Assembly: GCF_041146395.1 (NCBI RefSeq)
Contig: NC_090989.1
Span: forward strand, 243,154,843 to 243,218,842
From: Eulemur rufifrons
Lineage: Eukaryota > Chordata > Mammalia > Primates > Lemuridae
Direction of reading: 5' to 3'
Length of the DNA stretch: 64,000 nucleotides
Positions 38,740 to 49,345 of the stretch are shown piece after piece; within the stretch, counting starts at the first letter, position 1, and every line of letters begins with the position of its first letter. Below the pieces are notes generated by a model. The model did not search any database. It had not been told where the DNA came from and worked only from the letters and a program-made list of their open reading frames with translations. Position numbers and translations under genes: made by a program.

Positions 38740-38920
38740 AAAATCTTGGCTCCATCCACTACTTTCTCTCTGCTCTTGAGCAAGTCATTCAATCCATGTG
38801 ACCCTCAAAACCCTCATATATTTTAATGGGAACTAATGATAATACATCAGAGTTTTGTAAGGATTAATGATACAATGTTGGCAAAGAAACCAAGAATTGG
38901 TAAGAGTTCAGTAAATTCCA
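38740..38920 (+). repeat. MIR SINE
   Basis: ctctgctcttgagcaagtca, aaaccctcatatattttaatg and gttttgtaaggattaatgat match plus-strand MIR, strongly decayed. Confidence 0.6.
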
Positions 38921-40629
38921 ATCACTTTTATTATTTTTCATTCATATTAATAATAGTGTAACTATTTTAGAGTCAACCAATCAGCTACACCAAATGCAAA
39001 AAATAAATAAATAAGGGCCACAGTCAATTCAGTTAGTCCAACACACAGGCTTTTTTTTTTTTTTTTGTTATCCTCTTCTTTAAAATATAAGCCTAATGTC
39101 AAAGAAACAGTCGTGTATTTGAGATTGCCATTAGGAATGCATGACCTCTAAGTTCTTTTCCACACATACCCTTTTATAGTCTTTATTTTCTTTGCAGTCC
39201 CCCACGTAGTGCAGCATGCAACATCAGAGTTTCAATAAAGGTTGGCTGACTGAGGCTTTCAAACTCCCAACACAATCACTTTCATGTTGCCAACTTTTAC
39301 TCAGTTTGTGATTTATGGGCATATGGAGTGTTTTGCATCCCAGAGTTTCCTCTTTTGAGTCATGATTTGCAAATGGATATAATAACCCATAAACTGATAT
39401 CAGCATCAAAACAGAGCCAATCCAACTCGAGTAATAAATGGCCTTCAGAGGAAAAGACACCAGCCCATTAGGAAGGGCACACACAACAAGCAAGGGAGTG
39501 TGAACAACAGCCTTCATAAAGTCAGAGTTTCTCAGTTCATTCCACACATTCTGTCCATTCTAAGATAATGTGTGTGTGACAAGGGCACAATGCAATCAGG
39601 CGCTCACTCTCCCTTGGCAGGGCAGGCTTGCAACAATAGACTAAACCTCAGCCCTGCCAACCCCAAATAGGCTTGCCAGTCTGCCTCATTCCAGATTTGT
39701 GGCTTGTCTCCACAAAGTAATAGTGATTCTCTTGTCTGTACCAATTGCAGGCTGCAGATGGGTAGCCTAATGCTGTAATTTCGGACTAAATTCTCCACAG
39801 ATGAACTGGAAAATTTCCTCACTCATTCAGAAATATGCCTGCCAGCTGTCAGTGCTCCAGGACTCCCTCACTTGCCCAGATCACCAATGAACAGACGGCA
39901 TTCACCACAATGCTCAGGCTGTGTTTTCAGTTCAAACCTTTTTCTCCTATCTAATGATTTAATCTATTTTTCTTTCTTCAAAGACTCTGGAGAATGGTCA
40001 TGAAAATTTCTGAACCAGGAGGATTCTTCAAGAAGGCAGCTGAGAAAACCACTGAAACTACCTTGGGATTAGGGATAAAAAGTCTCTGTCTGTGAGCTAT
40101 CCACTGACCATGACACCATTCCGTGCCAATCATTCTTCCAAGGTGTCCAGTAGAGGACAGACACCCTTTTTGTGCCAACGGAGATAGGGAATTGGGAAGC
40201 AGATGCCTGCTCACTAGCTACTTGACTGTCACTACCAATAAAGGATACAACATAATTTTAGGGTACACCAAAAGCCAAGACAAAACATTTAAATGGAACA
40301 GGAAACAAGTGGTAAATGTACTACAAACAAGTAAAAAAGGAGGAAAGAACTAATTTCACATGCTGAAATGGATAAAGAGATCCCCTGTGGATGGGCTTTA
40401 CTGTTTTTGTTTTGTGGAGTTTTTCCTCTAGCATTTGATCCGAGTACAATTGGTTCAAACACATCTGAGAGTATCCATTCTCAAGGTCTTTCTCCATGGA
40501 GTAGCGACTTTGAAAAATCCAGAAGTTCTTTCTCAATATGTTTGTCTCAGGGCTCTTCCTCATCAATCATCCATCTAAGTGATTCACTCACAGATACTTT
40601 CCAGTAAGCATAAGCTTTAGGGATAAATA
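38921..40629. other. Unassigned intergenic DNA
   Basis: No named repeat except a T run at about 39051-39066. Frames at 39224-39547 (minus) and 39604-39822 (minus) are open for 107 and 72 codons but resemble no family I know. Some of the 39220-40220 text is non-repetitive in style and could be conserved, but I cannot test that. Confidence 0.4.
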
Positions 40630-40735
40630 GATTGAGGTCCAGCAACTAACTGGCTCTGTCATGTAGAGTGTGCAAGACATTTGGAAACTTACTTAACTTT
40701 TCATAGCCTCTATTTCCTCATCTTTCAGAGTTACT
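40630..40735 (+). repeat. MIR SINE fragment
   Basis: ctaactggctctgtcatgta, ttacttaacttttcatagcc and tctatttcctcatctttcag correspond to the MIR core. Confidence 0.65.
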
Positions 40736-41230
40736 GTGAGGCTTCTGCACATGCTGTGAAACCCCTGCCAAAAAACTTCCCAGTGACTTCTCACAGAAAC
40801 TATATAGAGTCTGCTAGGCCTACTAAGCCCAGTCCCTGCTTCATTCTATCTCTTCCTAAAATGTCAGGGACTTTGGCTTATGTTCAGTGCCTTAAACATA
40901 CCAAGGACTGTCCGCCTTCTAAGGCCTTAAGCCCTGTCTCTTCCACCTGAATTTTCTCATTCCCTGCTCTTTTCATGGCTGGGTTCTCCTCATCCTTTGG
41001 GTTTCATCCCAACTATGGTCCCATACCAGTCCATCAAGGACGTGTCATATATGCAAAGGTGGTCACCTAAGATTGTAAAGGAACTGAAAAACTTCTATCA
41101 CCAAGCATTTACTACACTATACTTTTTATCATTATTTTAGAGTGTACTCTTTCTACTTATGTTTTTTTTTTTAAGTTAACCGTAAAACTGCCTCAGGCAG
41201 ATTTAGGAGGTATTCCAGAGGAAGGCATTG

Positions 41231-41567
41231 TTTTTTTTTTTTTTTTTTTTGTTGAGACAGAGTCTCACTTTGTTGCCCAGGCTAGAGTGAGTGCCGTGGC
41301 GTCAGCTTAGCTCACAGCAACCTCAAACTCCTGGGCTCAAGCGATCCTACTGCCTCAGCCTCCCGAGTAGCTGGGACTACAGGCATGCGCCACTATGCCC
41401 GGCTAATTTTTTCTATATAGATTTTTAGGTGTCCATATAATGTCTTTCTGTTTTTAGTAGAGACGGGGTCTCGCTCAGGCTGGTCTCGAACTCCTGACCT
41501 TGAGCAATCCACCCGCCTCGGCCTCCCAGAGTGCTAGGATTACAGGCGTGAGCCACCGCGCCCGGCC
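41231..41567 (-). mobile_element. Full-length strepsirrhine Alu with the same extra segment
   Basis: Starts with T20 (41231-41250) and ends gccaccgcgcccggcc at 41567, a complete Alu in reverse. It carries the same extra central segment as the 33072 copy (complement of gacattatatggacacctaa). Target duplication aaggcattg flanks it (41222-41230 and 41569-41577, with one extra t). Removing it rejoins Tigger coding text. Confidence 0.96.
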
Positions 41568-41879
41568 TAAGGCATTGTTATTGTAAGAGACAAGAGCTTC
41601 CTGTATGTTATTGCCCCTGAAGACCTTCCAGTGGGACAAGATGTAGAGGTAGAAGATATTAATGATCTTGACCCTGTGTAGGCCCTAAGCTAATGTACTG
41701 TTTGCCTCTTAAACAAAAAGTTTAAAAAGTAAAACAGATTAAAATATTTTTAAATAGAAAAAAGGTTATAGTATAATAGTATTAAAAAACAAAATATTTT
41801 TGTACAGCTTTACAATGTGTTTGTGTTTTAAGCTAAGTGTTAATACAAAAGAGTCAAAAACTTATAGCCCAGGGCAACA

Positions 41880-41907
41880 CTTTAAAAAAAAAAAAAAAAA
41901 AAAAAAA
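41880..41907. repeat. A-rich tract in Tigger 3' region
   Basis: A run of about 24 As starting after cacttt; probably grown from an A-rich stretch of the element. Confidence 0.85.
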
Positions 41908-42647
41908 GGGTCAAAAAGGTAACAAAAATTTAAAAGTTTATAAAGTAAAAATGTTACAGTAAGCTAAGGTTAATCTACTAATACTATTGAAGATAAAAAT
42001 TTTAATAAATTTAGTTAAGTATACAGTGTTTATAAAATACAGTAGTGTATAGTAACGTCTTAGGCCTTCACATTCACTCACCACTCTCTCACTGACTCAC
42101 CCAGAGCAACTTCCAGTCCTACTGGCTCCATTCATGGTAAGTGCACTATACGGGTATACTAGTTTTTTAATCATTTATACCATATTTTTACTGTACCTTT
42201 TCTATGTTTAGATCTATTTAGATACACAAATACCACTGTGTTACAATTGCCTATGCTATTTAGCACAGTAACATGTTATACAGGTTTGTAGCCCAGGAGC
42301 AACAGGCTATCCCAGATAGCCTAGGAATGGAGTAGATTATACCATCTAGGTTTGTGAAAGTACACCCTATGATGTTCATACAATGACAAAATTGCCTAAC
42401 ATAATGAATTTTTCAGAATGTAGCACTATTGTTAACTGACATTGTTATATCACTTCCTCAAAGAAGTCTTCCCAGACCAGTTTATCAAACACATCTTCTT
42501 CTTTGTCCTGTCATGGTACCTACTGGTTTTCTTTATAGCCATTTTCACAATTTGCATTTGTTTGTTTCTTATTACCTTTCTCCTTCATGGAGGTAGATGC
42601 CATGTCTACCTGGCAGATTCCCTTCCTCACAACTCCAATGCTTTGAC

Positions 42648-45065
42648 CAAGAGCGGGGAACCTTTTCATTTTGAAAGGCTGAGTTAATTTAGCTATGATC
42701 AAATAAGGCCACATTCAAGAAACTTCAATTAGATATACTTTGAAATGGACTTTATTTTGTAAGAATCTAACTACTATGTACTTAATAATGTCAACAAATA
42801 AAAACTATTTGTTAATTTTAAAGTTAACTAACCTTTTAATGACTTTGTTGTGTCTGCTTTTTGTTGGAAAGCATGTGAATATCTTGTTGCAGCATGGAGG
42901 TCCAGAGTTTCAGTTGATCCTCTAGATGGGTATCAGCTATTTGTGATCTTAAAGGTGTCTTGATTTGGGTTAGGTAAGAAAATGTAGGTTCACATCAATA
43001 AATGGTTGAAAAGCAAGAAAGCATTTTTTGGGCATGTTGCCAAAGATGTGGGTATTCTGCATTTTCCACATTTCAATTGTATCTTTCTTAGGATCAAACA
43101 ATGACTTGAAAATGTCCTCTACTGAGAGCTCAATCAATTCCATCTGTAGTTCTTGGTGCCTTCATGATACCAGCTAGGTGAGGCTGAAATGTTAATTTGA
43201 GTGTGAAGACATGATTCTCAAAGTCAGTGAACCTTTCATTGTATTCTCCAATTACTAGGTCTATGACAGCTATGTATTCTTCAAATGATTCACATATATC
43301 ATCCTGCTCATCAGTGACCTTTGCTAACTGGGCAAAATGTTCATCTGAAATTTCCTTTTGAAGAAGTGTTTTGGAAAAAGATAGCTTTTTCAAAATGCTT
43401 GGATTTTTTGCCACATATCATATATAGATTTAATTTTACCTTGCAACAAAATATTCAAGTCGTTTTTATTTGACATATCACACAAATGCTGCATTCTTAT
43501 AGAAATCTTCTTTCAATAATTCACACTGCTTATTCTGTTCTTCATGAAATCTATCTGTTCTCTCACAGAAATAAAATTTTGGCTAACACCTGTCCCTGCG
43601 ATATCCAATGCACTTTAGAATGATATGGCAAATCCACATTGAATACCTCGTTCAATTTTAGCACAGCTGAAAGTGACAATACTGTGTTGCATTTGCATGA
43701 ATATAGTTAACAGCACTTATAACTTGTTGTAAAGTGTCCCTTAAAATAGGAGCTTTAGCACAGATTTTGCTGATGCAAGATACAATGAAAAGAAATGAGA
43801 GCATCTGGATCTGTTAATACTTTTTTTAATCTATGCAATAAACCCTTCATATTTTCCTGTCATGGAAGGTGCACCAAATTCAGTCCAACTTCATGACATT
43901 TATCTTAAAAGTTGTCAAAGATATCTATTCCCCAAGTTCTGTTCACAAACAGAGTGTCCAAAGCAAGTAACTCTTCCTAGCAAAGAAAAACTTCTGTTAT
44001 GACCCAAATGAAGTATAAAACCTGCTCCAAGTCAGTAGTATCAGTTGATTCATCCAAAGCAATTGAATAATACATATGTTCCTTTTGAAGTATTGCATAA
44101 AGTTGTTCTGTTAAGTTGAAGGCTAATTCATGCTGCTGATCAGTTATGGTTGCCCTTGAAAGAGGCAGTTGTTCATACTTTGAAATGTTATTGCGGTCTA
44201 AGCATCCTACAACTTTGACAATGCATTCTTTCTCAATGTCTACATCACTGAACGGCTTCCCTTTTTTCCCTCAAGTATATAAGCTACTTTATAAAAGTTG
44301 CATTAGTGGCATTATTTGCAGGTCTTATTGCTGTTTGAAAGAACTGTCTTTGCTTTTGCTTTTCATCTTTTCATCTCTGCAATACAACCTTTTACACCTC
44401 CCTCTAATTTAAAATATTTGTGGTCCTTATGAGTGTTATAATGCTGATGAGCATTGAATTTCTTTAATATTGATATTGCAGTATCACAAAGCAAGCAAAT
44501 CATCTTATCTTTAGCAGAAACAAAATGTTATAAATATTGCAGTACAACCCTCATTCAAACATCTGTTTTCTTCATTCAGCATTCTCTTGGTCTTCTTTGA
44601 TATGATAGGCTCTTAAAGCAGACAAAATTAAAAAATATTGTCAAGCTATGCAACTATTCACAAATTCCTCTTCAAACAGAAACACAGTGCACCACTGTCA
44701 AAAGCTGATAACAGACCGGCACACTTGACTCCCATAAACTCTTGCCAACCAGCCTAATACAGTAGTGGTGCCAGTCAGGCGTGGGAAGTTAGAATTAAAT
44801 CACGAGTATAGCAGCTGTTGATTTAGCCTTTATGGCTTACTAATGTTCTACTTGTGCCAATGAATCTGAGAGGATTATTTCTTTGAAATTTATTCTTTGG
44901 TATTTTAAATACATTCATTTTAAAAATAAAAATATAAAAGATGAGCAAAACTGTATTAATAAAAATTAAAGGATTTGTTCTGTAAAATTTGGATTCAGTA
45001 AAAAGGCTGCACTTAAGACCACATGTGGCCTCTAGGTCCTTAAGGCTGCAGGGTCCCCACCCCTG
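42648..45065 (-). mobile_element. Full-length autonomous-type hAT DNA transposon (2418 bp)
   Basis: The exact 8-bp sequence gctttgac lies on both sides (42640-42647 and 45066-45073), the target duplication size of hAT elements. The ends are inverted: caagagcggggaacc at 42648 and, on the minus strand from 45065, caggggtggggaccc (11 of 15 match). The subterminal part at 45003-45055 is rich in short palindromes (agaccacatgtggcct). Between them lies a decayed transposase on the minus strand. Size, ends, duplication and gene content agree with a complete element, not a MITE. It inserted next to L2 DNA. Confidence 0.92.
42836..44640 (-). pseudogene. Decayed BED-finger hAT transposase
   Basis: hAT transposases cut and paste their element in the nucleus. 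Minus-strand translation, across several frameshifts and stops, shows in order: a BED-type zinc finger (KMICLLCDTAI then KFNAHQHYNTHKDHKYFKL, about 44530-44380); the KPFSDVDIEKECI segment near 44250; the hAT catalytic-core motif YYSIALDESTDTTDLEQV (44076-44020); the FHCILHQQNLCAKA motif (43800-43750); an open stretch of 94 codons at 43130-43414 (FSKTLLQKEISDEHFAQL); and a C-terminal dimerisation-like tail (LRSQIADTHLEDQLKLW) ending at 42836. This order matches ZBED/GTF2IRD2/SCAND3-type hAT proteins. At least eight stops or frame changes rule out function. The start codon is not certain. Confidence 0.88.
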
Positions 45066-45099
45066 GCTTTGACTAATTAGCACTTGTTTTTCCTTAGTA

Positions 45100-45330
45100 A
45101 CACTACCTAGATTTCCTGGACTAGGCTAAACTCCCTTCATATGTATTTCCTTAGCACCCTGTGCTTTCCTTCTGGAACCCTCAAAACACTTCTAATTACC
45201 TGACCATTGTTTCTCTTTCCTAACATACTTACTTGAAGACAGGGTCCAAGTCTGTCTTGTATACTATGTCCACACTGCTCAGTGTAGTGCCTGACACTTA
45301 AAAGATGCTCAAGAAATTCTAGCTCTATCC
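45100..45330 (+). repeat. L2 LINE 3' end
   Basis: tagcaccctgtgctttcctt, ttgaagacagggtccaagtc, gtgtagtgcctgacacttaa and gatgctcaagaaattc follow the L2 3' end. This is probably a separate copy from the one split by Tigger. Confidence 0.72.
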
Positions 45331-46789
45331 GTCTCCATGTCACAATTGTACATTCCATGAGCCCCTTAACTTCTCTTCTAGAGTCTTCATCTTGCTGGCC
45401 TCCTTTACCGGGGATTGAACACATACATGCACAATCTCTTCATTTTCTCTTTCTTCACTCCAGTACTCTCCTCTACTTCAGAACTATTGTGTGAAAATCT
45501 AGAATTACTTATTCAGACACATTCCTGGGGTATCAGATTCAAAGAATGTGTAAGAGCAAAGAGCAATGTGTAAAATGTAAAATGTAGAACACACCCCTGA
45601 TTTGCTTTGATGGTTTTAGGGTGGTTAGGGAATGATTCACATATGCAGTTATTTAGTAAATAAGACAGAAAGGGTTTGTGAGCAGCTTCTGATAAATTAT
45701 CTCTTTCTTAATTTTACAGTGACATTTTACATCTTGTCTTCTTAAGCATTTACATTTTCTTCCTTGCCTCATCCCCTGCCTCTCCACAGCAGCCTGGTTT
45801 TCACTTTCTGCGTTTTCTAGCAGCGGGTATTCTTCCCAAACACCAAACCCAAGGTCACTACACTGGTTTGTCCTTTTCTATCGGAAAGCCTGTGTTCAAA
45901 ATAATCTCCAATTGGTGAAATGCACACCTAAAGAAATTGTTGTCACATGATCAAATCCAAAACAAACTGTCAAATAAATAAGACCACTAAGTGTTCTGTA
46001 TGTGCCAAAAATAAATAAAAGAATATGGACATCCACAGACTGCTGATAAAATTTTTGATTATTCTATTGGAGGGCTTCCCACATTCAAAGTCACCCTAAT
46101 TCTAAAAGCCTTAGGTTTGGCAATTAAATAATAAAGCTATATTATTTATGATCATTTTATTATAACAATAGGTATTGCCTTTCACATACACAATTAGAGT
46201 TTTCTACCCCTCCCCCTCCAAAATTATTATTCTATTTAGTAGCAGAATTAAATTAATGTAAAAGTTTGGAAACTTTATGACAATCAATCATAGAAATACT
46301 ACCCAGAGAACAATAGTAATCTTATAATGGCAAAAAGTTTATTATCTAAACACTTGCAGAATTTTAAGATATCAGAACATTCAACCAAATGTACTAAAAT
46401 GAAACTGAGCCTTGAAAGGTTTAAGCTTTCTCAGAAGCACAAAAAATATTTAGGTTTTAATAAGTTTTTAACATAATATTTCTTTAAGTATTAACAGCAT
46501 GTATAATGGCCATGCAACATTCTCAGCTACATGCAAAAGCATCTCTGAGAGGTTTGCTATAGGGAAAAATGCAGACCCTACTGATAAGGAAAAGTGTGGG
46601 TATTCATCGCTAACTACAGCAATGGGCAAATAGAGTTCTTTGAAATACAGGTATTGTTCAAGTTACAAAGAATTAGATAATATTGCAATGCTAATTTAAT
46701 GTTTTCTTGTCTAGAAGACTACATTTTTCTTCCTTCCCTTCCTGTCCTCTGTATCTATCACTTCCACATGGCAAACAACCCTACCATTC
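45331..46789. other. Unassigned intergenic DNA
   Basis: No gene or firm repeat. AT-rich with a short pyrimidine patch near 46206 (cccctccccctcc). Confidence 0.4.
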
Positions 46790-46980
46790 CAGTAAAAGAG
46801 GCTAGATTTTAATCCCAACAGTGTGACATGATGCAAGGCACTTAAATTTTCTGAACCTTAACTCCTCATCAAAATAGGGATTATAGTTGTCTGATGCTTG
46901 TGGATTAAGCAAAGTAAGGTATGTAAAGTTTTTGGCATAAAGCCTTGCACATATGAAGTGCCCAATAATTGATGACTACT
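46790..46980 (+). repeat. MIR SINE
   Basis: atgcaaggcacttaaatttt, tgaaccttaactcctcatca, aaatagggattatagttgtc and gcccaataattgatg match plus-strand MIR. Confidence 0.78.
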
Positions 46981-47459
46981 ACGTTACCACTTCCACCCTT
47001 CATTTTAGGAAAACAGAAAATATAAACATCTCTTGTTTCCTTATGACTTTAAATGCACCTTCTTAATCAATCCTCATGGCACTCAGTTGCATAGCCCTCA
47101 AACAAATTTCAATATACCAATTCCAAAATATTTTGCAGTTCTCAAAACTGAGAAATATATAGTCGGCATTTAAGAAGGAAAAAAATGTATCATGAATGAC
47201 CTCAAAATAGAACTGTGATCACCTGAGCACTGAAGTTCACAAAATGCAGTACTAAAAGTAAAATGCTTCCTCTTTTGATGATCATTTGCAACAATGCAAT
47301 TGCAAAGACAATTGCAAATTTGCTCTCAGATCAATTAGAGGTTTTAAAAATTGGTCATCTAAATAGGCCAGGCTATGTTTATATAATAATAATTTTTAAA
47401 ATTATTTTGAAAATTAAAGATACTTTCTAGTCCTCAAAATCTTTGTGGATTCTCTAAAA

Positions 47460-47502
<43 letters not shown>

Positions 47503-48699
47503 TATATCATTAGATGCCAGTTTGAAAAACAAAAATTTCCTAAGAACAGAATTTTGTGAAAGGTTTTCCTAGAGAGCAGATTCATCCACAGAGGCTAGAG
47601 GTGAAACTGTATCACATCTTACAGTAAATATCTTCATCCCTATAGAAAATGTATTTTAATCTAGTAAAAATCAGTGCTTTGAAGAAAACAGGGTGAAAGG
47701 AATTATGAAAACAAAAATCACTCATATTTTCTTTCTATTTTTGACTCTGTTTAGCATCTTTTTTCAATCACTCCTTGGAAAAATTGTTAAAAATCAATCC
47801 AGTATCATAATCAAACCTATAGAGCTAAGTCAAGTAATATTGAAAACTTTATCTAGCCATGAGTAAGAAAATAAAGGCAGGTAGGAACTGTGGTAAACTA
47901 AAGAGCAAAGCTCTTTATAATATAATAAGGGGACAAGATCTATCCACCTCCCAATGATCATTGCCATAAAAAGACATGAACCCAGGGTTCCAGATCTTCT
48001 AATTCTTCAATACACCAGAAAACTAGAATTTTATATAAAATCTGACATTTCAATGATATAACTGTCTCAATTTTTTTAAAAAAGCCTCTGTGCAAGCTAA
48101 ACATAACAAATTCATCCCCACATCCCAATTTGCAACCACCAATATTTAGGGACAATTGAGGAGTCTGGGACGGAGAGACCTAATGGAAGTTGAAAGGGAT
48201 CTATGAGCAACTTAATGCAACTCTACTTTTCCTACATGCTATCACTACTGAAAATATGTAGCCATGTTTGCTTTTTATAGATATGGTTATATTTGCAGGC
48301 ATTCAATTCATTGTAATAATAATATACAAATGTTTATGGAGATTATTTTCTTTGATTGGCAGGTGGGATGCTTACTAATTTCCACATTTCTGAGTGTAGA
48401 ATACTAAAAGTTTCAAAAGCTAAGTGGCCTTGGGGGAAAAAAACACAGCTCAGTTGAGAATAAGTCTCAAAAGCTAGAGTTTCAGCCAGAGGCTCTTTCC
48501 ATGGCATCACTGTGGCATCTGATTTAATCTAACCACCAAATCTCCCATGGACTCACCAGTAAGGCACCACAGTGACTCTATATTATAGGGTGCCAAATGT
48601 TTCACAAATCATCCTCTACCACAGCACATTGCCACCACTGACATTAGTATCACTGCTGACAACTTTGGAATTCATACCGTTAGCTTAATCTAAATCTAG
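46981..48699. other. Intergenic DNA with a TG microsatellite
   Basis: Mostly unassigned. The TG repeat at 47467-47492 is listed separately. No recognisable coding sequence; the minus frame at 47958-48155 has no family match. Confidence 0.4.
47467..47492. repeat. (TG)13 microsatellite flanked by TA units
   Basis: Thirteen uninterrupted TG units with ta-rich sequence on both sides. Confidence 0.97.
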
Positions 48700-49345
48700 G
48701 CTAGCACTTCTCTTAGCCTAACTCTGCGTATTTATTTCCAATGGCTAAATAGACATCTCCACTTAGATCACCAATAAAAAATTCAAACTCTATATTCCAA
48801 TACTGAGTTTTGTGGTTTCCATCACACCTTGATCTCTCCCAAACCCATGGCATTTTATTTATTTACTTATTTTTACCACTGTCACTGTTTTAGTTTAGTT
48901 AGGCTTTCTTCATTTTCTCTGCTTCACTGGAAAGACTTGCTAGACTTAAATCAGCTCTCCACCACCTCTAAAGATTTAGCCAAAAGTTCAATTGAAGTAC
49001 GTCATTCCTCTGCTCCAAACCCACTAACAGTTACCAACTGACCTCAGGTAAAGCCCAAACTTGTGACCACAACCTACAAGATGATTCATGGCCTGGCCTC
49101 GGTTTATTTTCCTAGAACACTCTTCATTCTTTTTTTGATGGCCCATTTGTCCTTCAAAAACTTGACTCAAGTATTCCCTGACCAAGGAAATCTTCCTTCC
49201 CTCTGGTCTTAGTCAGATGTCCCTCGTGTGAGGTCCCGTAGCACTTGCTGCTTACTTCCATCAGGAATTTTATACGAGGACAAGAGCTTTTGTTTTTCTG
49301 GAGTCCTGGGATGGGGATTAAGGGTTCAATGAATGTTTAAAGAAT
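48700..49345 (+). repeat. L2 LINE, long fragment
   Basis: tagacatctccacttagatc, attcatggcctggcctcgg, gactcaagtattccctgacc and gcacttgctgcttacttcc match L2 in order. The 70-codon frame at 48829-49041 lies within it. Confidence 0.82.

Larger units (their letters stand above)
41028..42445 (+). mobile_element. Tigger-family (pogo/mariner) DNA transposon, internally deleted, split by an Alu
   Basis: The left end carries catatatgcaaaggtggtc and aaggaactgaaaaacttcta. After a large internal deletion, the end of the Tigger1 transposase frame is recognisable (ggaggtattccagaggaagg, then past the Alu ccccctgaagacc-type text with cagtgggacaagatgtagag and a stop near 41680). The 3' noncoding half follows: ttttgtacagctttacaatg, cattcactcaccactctctc, acaggtttgtagcccaggag, ataccatctaggtttgtgaa, gttaactgacattg. 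The remaining sequence codes for nothing. Total without the Alu is about 1.07 kb against about 2.4 kb for Tigger1. Confidence 0.85.
40740..42620 (+). repeat. L2 LINE copy split by the Tigger element
   Basis: Left part 40740-41025: aacttcccagtgacttctc, tcctcatcctttgggtttca. Right part 42446-42620: cacttcctcaaagaagtctt, cccagaccagtttatc, cacaatttgcatttgtttg. The two parts are consecutive in L2, so the Tigger element landed inside this copy. Confidence 0.65.

Noticed and set aside
43130..43414. 94-codon minus-strand frame as an independent host gene
   Set aside because: It is one surviving segment of the hAT transposase bounded by the transposon ends, with stops on both sides.
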